Shown piece after piece: positions 9,760 through 20,659 of a DNA stretch of 64,000 nt. Both the position numbers and the translations under genes were made by a program. The notes beneath the pieces were generated by a model, which was not told where the DNA came from, did not search any database, and was given only the letters and a program-made list of their open reading frames with translations. The first letter of the stretch is position 1. Each line of letters opens with the position of its first letter. The stretch covers positions 1-64,000 of the forward strand of contig JAKFFB010000327.1 of assembly GCA_036675425.1 (NCBI GenBank). Direction: 5' to 3'. This DNA comes from SCTD01 sp036675425 (lineage in GTDB: Bacteria > Actinomycetota > Actinomycetes > Mycobacteriales > SCTD01).

Positions 9760-11610
9760 GTGCGCGTGTCACCCCTGAGTCGACGCCTCACCTACGCGGC
9801 GCTGTCCGCTGGACTGCTTGCCGCCGCGCTGGTCCCGCTGACCGCGTCGGCCGCTACCGCGGCCTGCCCGACCTACGTCGACGACGCCGAGGACTCGGCG
9901 CCGGTCGACCCCGCGCTGTCGCCGATCTTCCAGGACGGCCAGCTCGACATCCTGTCCGTCACGCACAGCACCGCCAAGGGCGTCTTCTCGACGACGTTCG
10001 TGCTGTCGGCACTCAACGACTACGGCTCGGAGTACTCCATCGGCGACTGGTACGAAGCGAACTTCACCGTCGTCGAGAAGGCCGTCTCCATGCGCGTCAC
10101 GCGGGATGCCAACGTCGAGGGCACGACAGCGACACGACTGCAGGTGGACGGGGTGACCACCGAGGTCGTGCCGGAGGCGTTGTACGACTTCGACAAGGAG
10201 ACGGTCACCCTGACCGTGAAGCAGGCGGAGCTCGAGAAGGCCGTCGGGGCCAAGCTCGCGGGCAGGCCGCTCACCGGGATGGGCGCACGGAGCCTGGAGA
10301 ACTACAAGGCCTTCGGCCTGGCCTGGGACTTCGCCGACGCACCCGAGGGCGCGGTGCACGTCTTTGGCACCGCCTGCAAGGCCGGCGCGGCCCAGAAGCC
10401 GGCGCCGGCGCCGACCGGCGCGGCGAGCGCCTCGCCGTCGGCAAAGCCGTCCGCGTCGGCGAGCGCGACGCCGTCGGCGTCGGCCTCCGCCACCCCGTCC
10501 GCATCGACATCGGCCTCCGCGACTGCCTCACCGTCGGGCTCTCCCGCCCCGCCCCAGCCGACGGTGCCCGTTCCCGCACATGGTTGCATCGGCTTCGCAG
10601 ACGCCAAGGGAGACGCACGCCCCGGCGGCCAGGCGCCGAACGACCCCCACCTCGACCTCTTGTCGGTGACCGCCCGGACGACCTCGACCACGCTCTCCGG
10701 GCACCTGCAGGTCGACAAGCTCGCTGCCCGGCCGTCTTTCGCCGCCTTCACCGGGCACCGCTTCGAGTACCAGTTCAGCGTCGGCGGCAAGCTCGTGCTG
10801 CTGCGGGCCACCGCGGAGGGTCCCGGCGAGGGCCTCGTCGACGGAGTGCTGGTGCCCGACCTGAAGGTGACCGCCGCGTTCGACGTCGTGAGCAGTCAGG
10901 TCGTCCTGACCGTCGACCGCGCCGGCCTGGCCCAGGCGCTCGGCCGAGAGCTGCCGATGGGGACGTTCCTCGAGGCGCAGGTGGGGCGAAGCATCGCGCG
11001 CAGCCCGGCGGTCTCCTTCACCGCTGACACGGCCAGCCCCGAGGACGCCGCCCGTGCCCGCTACACCGTGGGTGACAACACCTGCTTCGCGCCCAAGCTC
11101 AGCGTTACGGCGCCAGGCGAGGTCCAGACGAGCGACGTCGCGCTGGTGAGCATCGCGCTCAGCACCTCCGACGGCCGGGTCGCCAAGGGTCAGACCGTCA
11201 CCGGGCGGATCGGCTCGGGGCGCACCGCCACGGCGACCACCGACAGCTCCGGGCTCGCGACCCTGCGCGTGCCGGTCAGCGACGCCGCCGGGACGCGGGA
11301 GCTCGTCGTCCAGTCGAGCGGCACCGCCGGCGACGGCGAGCTCCGCAGCACCGTCCGCGTGCTGGTCGAGCAGACCCGGCTCGCGCTGCGGTCGTCCGGC
11401 GGGACCGTGACCGGCACCCTGACCGACGACGACGGCCGCGCGGTCTCCGGGCAGCGTCTGGTGTTCGCCTTCGGCGGGCGCTCGGTCGCGGCCACGACGG
11501 ACAGCCGCGGACGCGCAGCCGTGTCCGTGCCGGCCGGCACCGTGGTCGAGGTGTCGTACGCCGGGCGTCGCGGCCACCTCGCTCCGGTGAAGGCGCGGGT
11601 CACCGCCTGA
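9760..11610 (+). CDS. Secreted protein with two Cys-bracketed domains and Ig-like C-terminus
   Basis: 616 residues. Signal peptide 1-~32 (basic start, Ala/Leu core, SAATAA). Domain 1 runs from Cys36 to Cys206 and domain 2 from Cys276 to Cys442; both open with C-x(5-8)-D and contain an [LI]D[IL]LSVT segment and a long beta-rich body. A Ser/Ala/Pro linker (~215-270) separates them. Residues ~443-616 look like two bacterial Ig-like modules (ATATTDSSGLATLRVPV and VAATTDSRGRAAVSVPAG). No catalytic motif is seen, so an adhesive or structural extracellular role is plausible. The related domain occurs in the adjacent subtilase and in the beta-propeller protein. The start is GTG 9760, or GTG 9766 two codons later. 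Confidence 0.7.
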   Translation: MRVSPLSRRLTYAALSAGLLAAALVPLTASAATAACPTYVDDAEDSAPVDPALSPIFQDGQLDILSVTHSTAKGVFSTTFVLSALNDYGSEYSIGDWYEANFTVVEKAVSMRVTRDANVEGTTATRLQVDGVTTEVVPEALYDFDKETVTLTVKQAELEKAVGAKLAGRPLTGMGARSLENYKAFGLAWDFADAPEGAVHVFGTACKAGAAQKPAPAPTGAASASPSAKPSASASATPSASASATPSASTSASATASPSGSPAPPQPTVPVPAHGCIGFADAKGDARPGGQAPNDPHLDLLSVTARTTSTTLSGHLQVDKLAARPSFAAFTGHRFEYQFSVGGKLVLLRATAEGPGEGLVDGVLVPDLKVTAAFDVVSSQVVLTVDRAGLAQALGRELPMGTFLEAQVGRSIARSPAVSFTADTASPEDAARARYTVGDNTCFAPKLSVTAPGEVQTSDVALVSIALSTSDGRVAKGQTVTGRIGSGRTATATTDSSGLATLRVPVSDAAGTRELVVQSSGTAGDGELRSTVRVLVEQTRLALRSSGGTVTGTLTDDDGRAVSGQRLVFAFGGRSVAATTDSRGRAAVSVPAGTVVEVSYAGRRGHLAPVKARVTA

Positions 11611-11619
11611 TCGCGGCGG

Positions 11620-11625
11620 TAGCCT
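11620..11625 (+). promoter_or_regulatory. -10 hexamer TAGCCT of guaA, leaderless arrangement
   Basis: TAGCCT is followed by 7 nt and then the GTG of guaA; no Shine-Dalgarno is present. Confidence 0.55.
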
Positions 11626-11632
11626 GTCGGGG

Positions 11633-13830
<2,198 letters not shown>

Positions 13831-13864
13831 CGACCGTTGGCGCAGCCCGGGGAGGATGACAGGC

Positions 13865-15367
13865 GTGCTCCTCGCTGATGTCGTCGCAGCCTCGCGGGAC
13901 GTCGTCGCGACGACGTCCCGCACCGGGAAGGCCGAGCGCCTCGCGCAGGTCCTCCGGGAGGCCGCGCCGGAGGAGGTCGCCGTCGTCGCCTCGTGGCTGT
14001 CGGGCGAGCTGCGCCAGCGACGGACCGGCGTCGGCTGGCGGTCGCTGCAGTCCTTGCCAGGCCCGGCGGCTGAGCCGTCCCTGACCGTCCTCGAGGTGGA
14101 TGCCGCCTTCGAGCACATGTCCCGGCTGGCCGGAGCCGGGTCCGTCGCCGCGCGCACGGCCGCGCTGCACGAGCTGTGGTCGCGAGCGACCGGACCCGAG
14201 CAGCAGCTGCTGACCGGGCTCGTCAGCGGTGAGCTCCGACAGGGCGCGTCGGCCGGTGTCGTCGCCGACGCCGTCGCCCGGGCCGCTGAGGTGCCCGTCG
14301 CCGCTGTGCGCCGCGCCCTCACCCTGCACGGGTCGCTGCCGGAGGTCGCGCACGCCGCGCTGACCGAGGGAGCGGCTGCCCTGTCGGGGTTCTCGCTGCA
14401 GGTCGGTCGCGGGCTGGCCCCCATGCTGGCCTCTCCCGCCAAGGACCTCGAGGACGCGTGGGAGCGGCTGGGCGGCCGAGCCGCCGTCGACTGGAAGCTG
14501 GACGGCATCCGGGTGCAGGTGCACCGGGACGGCGACGAGGTGACGGTGCTGACGCGCAGCCTCGACGACGTCACGGCCCGCCTGCCCGAGGTGGTGGCCG
14601 CTGCGCGGGCGCTCCCTGCCGAGCGGGTCGTCCTGGACGGCGAGGCGCTGGCCGTGGACGCCGACGGCCGACCGCGACCGTTCCAGGAGACCGCCTCCCG
14701 CGCCGCCAGTCGCAGCGGGATCCCGCTGACCGCCTGGTTCTTCGACCTGCTGCACGTCGACGGGACGGACCTGCTCGACGCGCCGCTCGCGGAACGCGCA
14801 GTCGCGCTGGAGGCGCTCGTGCCGCCGGAGCAGCGCGCACCCCGGCTGGTGACCGGCGAGGTCGAGGCAGCACGCGCGTTCCAGGCCGAGGCGCTCGAGA
14901 AGGGCCACGAGGGCGTCGTGCTGAAGGACCTCGACGCGGCGTACGAGGCCGGTCGCCGGGGCGCGGCCTGGCTGAAGGTGAAGCCGCGGCACACGCTCGA
15001 CCTGGTGGTGCTCGCCGTCGAGCACGGCTCCGGCCGCCGTCGCGGCTGGCTCTCCAACCTCCACCTCGGCGCCCGCGACCCGGCCGGCGGCTTCGTCATG
15101 CTCGGCAAGACGTTCAAGGGGCTCACCGACGAGCTGCTCCGCTGGCAGACCGCGCGACTCCGGGAGCTCGCCGTGGAGGACGACGGCTGGGTGGTGCGGG
15201 TGCGCCCGGAGCTGGTCGTCGAGATCGCCTTCGACGGGGTGCAGACCTCGCCGCGCTACCCGGGGGGCGTCGCGCTGCGCTTCGCCCGGGTGCTGCGCTA
15301 CCGGGAGGACAAGCGGGCCGAGGAGGCGGACACCATCGAGGACGTGCGGCGACTGCACCGCGGTTGA
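13865..15367 (+). CDS. ligB: ATP-dependent DNA ligase
   Basis: 500 residues. Motif I is WKLDGIRV with the AMP-accepting Lys211; the other nucleotidyltransferase motifs (VLDGEALAV, EGVVLKDL, WLKVKPRH) and an OB-fold C-terminus with SPRYPGGVALRFARVLRYREDK follow. The N-terminal domain MLLADVVAASRDVVATTSR matches mycobacterial LigB, which begins MLLHDV. That supports GTG 13865, 9 nt after GGGGAGG, over the ATG at 13856, which directly abuts the Shine-Dalgarno. Seals nicks with ATP; an accessory to the NAD-dependent LigA, which is not in this window. Confidence 0.9.
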   Translation: MLLADVVAASRDVVATTSRTGKAERLAQVLREAAPEEVAVVASWLSGELRQRRTGVGWRSLQSLPGPAAEPSLTVLEVDAAFEHMSRLAGAGSVAARTAALHELWSRATGPEQQLLTGLVSGELRQGASAGVVADAVARAAEVPVAAVRRALTLHGSLPEVAHAALTEGAAALSGFSLQVGRGLAPMLASPAKDLEDAWERLGGRAAVDWKLDGIRVQVHRDGDEVTVLTRSLDDVTARLPEVVAAARALPAERVVLDGEALAVDADGRPRPFQETASRAASRSGIPLTAWFFDLLHVDGTDLLDAPLAERAVALEALVPPEQRAPRLVTGEVEAARAFQAEALEKGHEGVVLKDLDAAYEAGRRGAAWLKVKPRHTLDLVVLAVEHGSGRRRGWLSNLHLGARDPAGGFVMLGKTFKGLTDELLRWQTARLRELAVEDDGWVVRVRPELVVEIAFDGVQTSPRYPGGVALRFARVLRYREDKRAEEADTIEDVRRLHRG

Positions 15368-15402
15368 GCAGGACTCCGCCGGTCGGTGCCGAATCCCGCG
15401 GG

Positions 15403-17274
15403 ATGACCCGCCGCCCCGTGCTCCTCGCCGTACCGCTGCTCGCCGCCGCCGTGCTGGCCGGCGCAGCGACCGCCGCCCCCTCCGTGCCGACCGCGCCGGT
15501 CGCCACGCCGCTCACCTGCGAGGCAGGCGTCCCCAGCCCCGACGGCCGGGTCTTCCCGGAGCCGGCGGTCTCGCCCGGCTGGCTGCGGCTGGTCGACTTC
15601 GAGTGCGGCATCGCGAAGCTCGAGGAGCAGTTCCCCGACAAGGTGCAGATCACGACGACCGGCACCAGCGCGGAGGGCCACCCGGTCTACGACGTGCTGC
15701 TCACCGACGAGACGGTGAAGACGCCGAAGAAGAAGCTGCTCGTCGTCTCCTCCATCCACGGTGACGAGATCGGCGCACGCGAGGGCGCGGCGCGCGCGAT
15801 GGAGGACATGCTCGACGAGCGGTTCCTGGCCGACGAGCCGTGGGTGGAGCAGGTCCTCGACCGCTACGTCATCCACTTCCTGTTCCCGAACCCCGACGGC
15901 TGGGTCGAGGGCGACGTCGCCGGCTCCGAGGGCGCCGGGCTGTCGTGGACCCGCGGCAACACCGGCGGCCGTGACCTCAACCGCAACTTCCCGGTGCAGG
16001 GCTGGATCGACGCCGCCAACGGCACGTTGCAGGAGCCCGAGAGCCAGGGCATCACGAAGAACCTGCTGCAGGGCAAGGACTGGTACCTCGGCACCGACAA
16101 CCACGGCCAGCTCCACGACACCTACGCCGCGGCCGGCCTGCAGATCGTCGGCCAGTTCGACTACCAGAAGTCCGAGACGCTGGCGCGGTTCGCCGACGGC
16201 ATCACCGCCTCGATGGCGCAGTACCCCGTGCTGCAGCAGATGCACGCGGTGGGCACGGCGACCAACGGCGACGTCGGGCCGTACCACTGGGGGACGCTCT
16301 ACGACATGCTCGGCTACTCCGCCTCGGGGTCGCTGATCGACTACTACAACACCGCCTCGACGACCGACGGCTACGGCTTCGCCACCGAGCTGACCCTTGG
16401 CAAGACGGTCGCCGGCAACACCGCGGCCTGGGACCCGGTGCGCGCGCAGGTGTGGGTCGACAGCATCCGCGCGATCAACTTCGAGATGTTCCGCCAGGCC
16501 GTCGACGTCAAGCGGTTCACCTTCCCGGTCGGGACGCGGACGGCGTACGTCTTCGACCCCGAGGTCGTCACGTCGAAGGACGGCGAGGGCTACGAGCGCG
16601 AGGAGGGCGAGGACCTGCCGCAGCAGCCGTACTCCGTCAGCCGGATGCGCTTCTTCACCGACCTCAACACCTACGCCTCGCAGCAGCTCACCGCCGTGCG
16701 CGTGCCCGAGGTGCTCAAGGGCAAGCGGAAGCTGAGCGACTTCCAGACCGTGGTGCTGGCGGACGACGCCATGCCCGAGAAGGGCTCACGCACTGCCTGG
16801 GTCAAGGCGCTCAAGGACTTCGTCAGCCGCGGCGGCAACCTGGTCGTCACCGACGCCGCCGCACCGGTCCTCGCCGAGCTCGGCCTGGTCGGCGAGGGCG
16901 ACGTCGAGATGACCGAGAAGTACGTCGGCTACGTCGACTTCGGCGACCGCGGTCTCAAGCTCAACGCCGGGCTCCGCGGTGTCGCCAGCCAGACGTACGA
17001 CACCGTGCCGATCGGCTACCAGTTCGGTCAGGTCACCGCGCCGAACTGGACCGTCGCGCAGGAGGCGTGGGAAGCCGGTGGCGGCGTCACGGCCGGCACC
17101 AACGGCGAGGGTCGCACCGTCTACGGCGAGAAGAAGCTCGGCAAGGGGAAGGTGCGCTTCCTCGGCGCGCTGCTCCCGCAGCCCACCGAGGAGCACTACC
17201 ACCCCTACGGCCTGCAGAGCTACGCCGTGACCTACACCGGCTACACGCTGCTGCAGAACATGCTGGCCAAGTAG
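15403..17274 (+). CDS. Secreted M14-type zinc carboxypeptidase
   Basis: 623 residues with a signal peptide (1-~25). The peptidase domain has zinc ligands His119 and Glu122 in SSIHGDEIGAREG, the substrate region NPDGW and GRDLNRNFPV, and His234 in TDNHGQLHDT as probable third ligand. A C-terminal extension contains a Rossmann-like stretch (TVVLADDAM...DFVSRGGNLVVTDAAA) resembling glutamine-amidotransferase-like modules. It probably acts on extracellular peptides or peptidoglycan; the substrate is unknown. The gene stands alone, ending 3 nt from the convergent beta-propeller gene. The start is ATG 15403 with only a weak upstream purine tract. Confidence 0.8.
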   Translation: MTRRPVLLAVPLLAAAVLAGAATAAPSVPTAPVATPLTCEAGVPSPDGRVFPEPAVSPGWLRLVDFECGIAKLEEQFPDKVQITTTGTSAEGHPVYDVLLTDETVKTPKKKLLVVSSIHGDEIGAREGAARAMEDMLDERFLADEPWVEQVLDRYVIHFLFPNPDGWVEGDVAGSEGAGLSWTRGNTGGRDLNRNFPVQGWIDAANGTLQEPESQGITKNLLQGKDWYLGTDNHGQLHDTYAAAGLQIVGQFDYQKSETLARFADGITASMAQYPVLQQMHAVGTATNGDVGPYHWGTLYDMLGYSASGSLIDYYNTASTTDGYGFATELTLGKTVAGNTAAWDPVRAQVWVDSIRAINFEMFRQAVDVKRFTFPVGTRTAYVFDPEVVTSKDGEGYEREEGEDLPQQPYSVSRMRFFTDLNTYASQQLTAVRVPEVLKGKRKLSDFQTVVLADDAMPEKGSRTAWVKALKDFVSRGGNLVVTDAAAPVLAELGLVGEGDVEMTEKYVGYVDFGDRGLKLNAGLRGVASQTYDTVPIGYQFGQVTAPNWTVAQEAWEAGGGVTAGTNGEGRTVYGEKKLGKGKVRFLGALLPQPTEEHYHPYGLQSYAVTYTGYTLLQNMLAK

Positions 17275-17277
17275 GGA

Positions 17278-19566
17278 TCAGCCCCCGCCGCCACCGCCCT
17301 TGCCGTTGTCCGGCTTGCAGCCGCCGTTGCCGTTCTTGCCCTTCGGCGTGCAGGTCGGCGAGGGCGTCGGGTCGGTCGTCGGCGTGGGGTCGGTGGTCGG
17401 CGTCGGGTCGGTCGTCGGTGAGGGGTCCGTCGTCGGTGACGGATTCGCGGTGGGGCTGGCCGACCCGGTCGGGTCCGGAGTGCCGGTCGGCTCGACGACG
17501 ACCGCTGCGCCCACCGTGTAGCTGCAGGCCCCGGTCGCGACGTCGGCGTCGGGGATCAGCACGACCCCGTCCCGGCGCGTCGTCACGACCACACCGGTGA
17601 TCACTGCGCCGTCGGCGAGCGGAGCTCCGGTGGCGCTGCGCGGGAACAGCGTCGTGACCGTGTCGGTCGCGTCCTCGAACGTCCCCGTCGTCGTGCCGAG
17701 CTGCCGCCGGCCGCCGGTCGCCGAGCCCATGTCGCCGTAGACGTGCGTCACGCCGCTGCCGTCGGTGGCCCGCTCGGCCATGACGTAGTACTCCTTGCCC
17801 CCGATCAGGAAGTGCTGCTCGATGATCTGCCCGGCCGGACCCGACTCGAGATCGGTGAGCGTCACCTCGAGCCGCACGCCTTCGGGCTCGGTCGTGAGCC
17901 GGCCGCCGACGACGTCCAGCGCCGGCTCGCTCGGCAGCGGCGTGGTGGCGCCGAGCACGTTGCTGGCGTCGCCCTCCGGGTCGGTGTACGCGGCGTCGGC
18001 GCTGCACTCCTCGTCCGGTACGCCGATCGGCTCGCACGGACCGTCGAACGAGCTGCCGGTCAGACCGGGCCCGCTGCACAGCCGGGTGTAGTGCACGTCG
18101 GCCGTGCCGGGGGAGCGGATGTCGCTGGCGTAGGCGAGGTGTGGCCGGCCCTGCGGGTCGAGCGCCATGTCGAAGAAGTCGAGCAGGGTGCGGGTCCCGG
18201 CCGGGCAGCTCAGTCCCTGGTCGCAGATCGCGCCGTTGTGGATCGGGCCGCTGGAGGCGTCGACGACGCTCCACGCGGGCGCGGCTGAGCTCGCCGCCGA
18301 GCTGGCGGCGTACGACACGTTCCAGATGTTGCGGCAGTCGTCGTTCACGCCCGTGGTCGGTCCGGGGGAGCCGTTGCAGGTGCTGCCCAGCACCGACGAG
18401 TACCACGCGACGGCGACCTGACCGGCGTCGCCGGCGACCAGCCACGGGAAGACGTTCGCGTGACCGGTGCCGGGGTCGACCGGCTGCGGTGCGGACCAGT
18501 CGCCCGGACCGACCGCACCCGGCTGGGAGTACGACAGGAAGACCCGGTTGCTGTCCGGTCCGGAGCCGGTGGTCGCCGCACGGTCGGCGTCACCGGTCCA
18601 CGCGAGGTAGACCGTCCCTGCCTTGTCGATGGCGATCGCGGGGAAGCCCGCCGACAGGTCGAAGGCCTCGGGGGCCTCGTAGACCAGGTGGTTCTTCCAC
18701 GAGATCGGCCCCGCAGGCAGACCCGGCTCGCAGGGCGCGAGCGCGCACGGGTCGCCCTCGGCGATGTAGACGGCGTGCCCCAGCGCGCCGGCGTTGCCCG
18801 GACCGGCCGCGATGAACGGGATGTAGAGCTTGTGCGTCACCGGGTTCACGACGGTGGTCCCGAAGGAGTTGCCGCTCGGCGAGGTGTTGCGGAAGTAGAC
18901 CGCGGTCCCGAGGCCCTGCGGTGTCGTGACCGGGTCGATCGCCGGCACGTTCTGCGCGTACTGGTAGCCGCCGTCGATCGAGACCGCGACCTGGATGTTG
19001 TTCGTGGCCAGGTCGTGCACGGTCAGGTAGTGGCGACCCAGGCCGCGGTCGGACGCCTGCCACTGCCGGTCGACGCCGAAGACCTGCTGGCTCGCCGGGT
19101 TCGCGACCGCGACGAACGTCTCGCCGCCGTCGCTGGTCCGGTTCGAGGTGAGGTTCGCCAGCGACAGGCTGGTGACCGAGGCGGTGTCGTACTCCCCGCC
19201 CGGGTTGTCGGTGATGGAGATGTCGCAGTCCCCGCCGCCGACGGAGAACCGGTCGGTGTCGATCGTGCCGCGGTACTCGTAGGGCAGGCCGTTCTCGTTG
19301 AGACGGTCCGGGTGGACGTTCCAGAACGGGCAGCCGCCGGTGGGCACCCCGGCGGGGGCGCTGACGTAGACGTTGCCCTTGCTGTCGATCTCGATGGAGG
19401 GCTCGGATCCGCCTGTCGAGACGCCCGCGTCGTCGTAGAGCGGGATCGGCGGGGAGAAGGCCACGGCCGCGGCCGTGGCGCTGCCCGTGGTGTCGGCGGC
19501 GTAGACGAGAGGGGCTGCGGCGATCGCGGTGGCGAGCACGGGCAGCAGGGCGCGGCGCAGGCGCAT
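17278..19566 (-). CDS. Secreted beta-propeller protein with Cys-bracketed C-terminal domain
   Basis: 762 residues from the ATG at 19566 (GGAGAA upstream); signal peptide ~1-25. The main body has sialidase/BNR-like blade motifs (SDGGETFVAV, SIDGGYQYAQ, DKAGTVYLAWTGDAD, DPQGRPHLAYASD), but no sialidase catalytic set was recognised. Near the C-terminus lies a ~161-residue domain between two Cys (17524-18006) with DPEGDA and TPLPSEPALDV. The subtilase C-terminus carries nearly the same signature (DREGDA, TPLPTEPALDV). Then come a PTTDP repeat linker and a Cys/Lys/Gly-rich tail (CTPKGKNGNGGC, poly-Gly). An extracellular binding protein is likely. Confidence 0.75.
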   Translation of the reverse strand: MRLRRALLPVLATAIAAAPLVYAADTTGSATAAAVAFSPPIPLYDDAGVSTGGSEPSIEIDSKGNVYVSAPAGVPTGGCPFWNVHPDRLNENGLPYEYRGTIDTDRFSVGGGDCDISITDNPGGEYDTASVTSLSLANLTSNRTSDGGETFVAVANPASQQVFGVDRQWQASDRGLGRHYLTVHDLATNNIQVAVSIDGGYQYAQNVPAIDPVTTPQGLGTAVYFRNTSPSGNSFGTTVVNPVTHKLYIPFIAAGPGNAGALGHAVYIAEGDPCALAPCEPGLPAGPISWKNHLVYEAPEAFDLSAGFPAIAIDKAGTVYLAWTGDADRAATTGSGPDSNRVFLSYSQPGAVGPGDWSAPQPVDPGTGHANVFPWLVAGDAGQVAVAWYSSVLGSTCNGSPGPTTGVNDDCRNIWNVSYAASSAASSAAPAWSVVDASSGPIHNGAICDQGLSCPAGTRTLLDFFDMALDPQGRPHLAYASDIRSPGTADVHYTRLCSGPGLTGSSFDGPCEPIGVPDEECSADAAYTDPEGDASNVLGATTPLPSEPALDVVGGRLTTEPEGVRLEVTLTDLESGPAGQIIEQHFLIGGKEYYVMAERATDGSGVTHVYGDMGSATGGRRQLGTTTGTFEDATDTVTTLFPRSATGAPLADGAVITGVVVTTRRDGVVLIPDADVATGACSYTVGAAVVVEPTGTPDPTGSASPTANPSPTTDPSPTTDPTPTTDPTPTTDPTPSPTCTPKGKNGNGGCKPDNGKGGGGGG

Positions 19567-19675
19567 GCTGGGGTTCTCCGGTCGGGAGGGTGGCTGGGTA
19601 AGCCGATCCTCACCTGTCCGACATGTCGCCGCCAGGGAGGTCAACCGGACGAAACGGCACGTCCGGACAGGAACC

Positions 19676-20092
19676 TCAGGCCGGCAGCACCTGGCCGTCG
19701 GCGACCCTGACCGCGAACGGCGCCAGCGCCTTCTCCGCGGGTCCCCGCCGCACCTCGCCGGTCAGCTCGTAGACCGACCCGTGGCAGGGGCAGGCCAGCG
19801 CCCCTCCATCCGGAACGACCGTGCAGCCCTGGTGCGTGCAGATCGCGCTGAGCCCGACCACCTCGTCGGCGGTGGGCCGGACCAGCAGCACCTTCTTGCG
19901 GTCGGGGCCGGTTGCCGAGACGGCACCGCCGACCGGGATGTCGTCGAGCTGCGCCAGCGGCTCCGGTGGGCCGGAGCTCGTCGGGGCGGGTGCGGCGGTG
20001 TCCTCGCCCCCGCCGCCGCACGCGGCCAGTGCACCCGCGCCGCAGACGGCGACGGCTCCCTGCAGGACTGCTCGACGAGAAGGACACGGCAT
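19676..20092 (-). CDS. Rieske 2Fe-2S lipoprotein with Tat-like signal
   Basis: 138 residues. The N-terminus SRRAVLQGAVAVCGAGALAAC combines a twin-arginine motif with a lipobox-like end, suggesting export folded and lipidation. The Rieske cluster ligands are CTHQGC and CPCHGS. The protein is short, as in stand-alone Rieske proteins of Actinobacteria rather than cytochrome bc complexes. The electron-transfer partner is unknown. The ATG at 20092 has a leaderless-type -10 (TAGCCT) 6 nt upstream. Confidence 0.85.
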   Translation of the reverse strand: MPCPSRRAVLQGAVAVCGAGALAACGGGGEDTAAPAPTSSGPPEPLAQLDDIPVGGAVSATGPDRKKVLLVRPTADEVVGLSAICTHQGCTVVPDGGALACPCHGSVYELTGEVRRGPAEKALAPFAVRVADGQVLPA

Positions 20093-20098
20093 GCGGCG

Positions 20099-20104
20099 AG
20101 GCTA
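20099..20104 (-). promoter_or_regulatory. -10 hexamer TAGCCT for the Rieske gene
   Basis: On the minus strand TAGCCT, then CGCCGC, then ATG; a leaderless arrangement. Confidence 0.5.
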
Positions 20105-20167
20105 CGGCGAGGCGGCCGGACGCGCGCGTCGGCAGGAGAGGGCGCGACGGCGGCGAAGTCCCCCGTC

Positions 20168-20599
20168 ATGACGCGTCTGCCGATCGCCCTCCTGCTCGTC
20201 GCCGGTCTCGCGGCGTCGGCCACCCCTGGTCTCGCCGCTCCGAAGCCGAAGCCGAAGCCGATCAGCCAGGAGGTGCCGTTCACCGACTCGACGCCGGACT
20301 ACAGCGGCTGGGCCATCGGCGAGGACAGCCACTGCGCCGGCGTGCTGCCGCGCGAGGAGCCGTACGTCTTCACCGCACCGGCCGCCGGCACCCTGAAGGT
20401 GGCGATCAGCGGCTTCTCCGGCGAGTGGGCGCTCGACCTGCGTGACGCCAAGGGCCGGGTGCTCGCCGAGACCGACGTCCTGGGTGGGTTCGAGGCGCTC
20501 ACGATCAAGCTCAAGCGCAAGACGCCGGTGAGCATCGCGCCGTGCAACCTCGCCGGCTCGCCCGAGGCGCTGATCTCGCTGGTGTTCACCTACGCCTGA
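20168..20599 (+). CDS. Small secreted protein, PPC-like beta domain
   Basis: 143 residues. Signal peptide ~1-23 (ALLLVAGLAASATPGLA), then a basic KPKPKPK stretch and a beta-rich domain (SHCAGVLPREEPYVFTAPAAGTLKVAISGF, WALDLRDAKGRVLAE) that resembles bacterial pre-peptidase C-terminal (PPC) domains. The two Cys of the mature protein could form a disulfide. Divergent from the Rieske gene. No specific function can be given. Confidence 0.6.
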   Translation: MTRLPIALLLVAGLAASATPGLAAPKPKPKPISQEVPFTDSTPDYSGWAIGEDSHCAGVLPREEPYVFTAPAAGTLKVAISGFSGEWALDLRDAKGRVLAETDVLGGFEALTIKLKRKTPVSIAPCNLAGSPEALISLVFTYA

Positions 20600-20634
20600 G
20601 GCTGCCACGGTGATCATCAGAATCGTCGGGCCGG

Positions 20635-20653
20635 AGGGGTCGTACGGACCCCT
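20635..20653. terminator. Bidirectional hairpin between convergent genes
   Basis: AGGGGTC-GTACG-GACCCCT, perfect 7-bp stem with a 5-nt loop, between the small secreted protein gene and the convergent S15 peptidase gene. Confidence 0.6.
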
Positions 20654-20659
20654 GGTGCG

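Noticed and set aside
9502..9778. Small open frames in the 9450-9759 gap
   Set aside because: Arg/Ser/Pro-rich composition, no ribosome-binding site and no conserved motif.
14458..15402. Possible long fusion upstream of the M14 peptidase gene in the same frame
   Set aside because: This is an out-of-frame shadow of the ligase gene; the real start with a signal peptide is ATG 15403.
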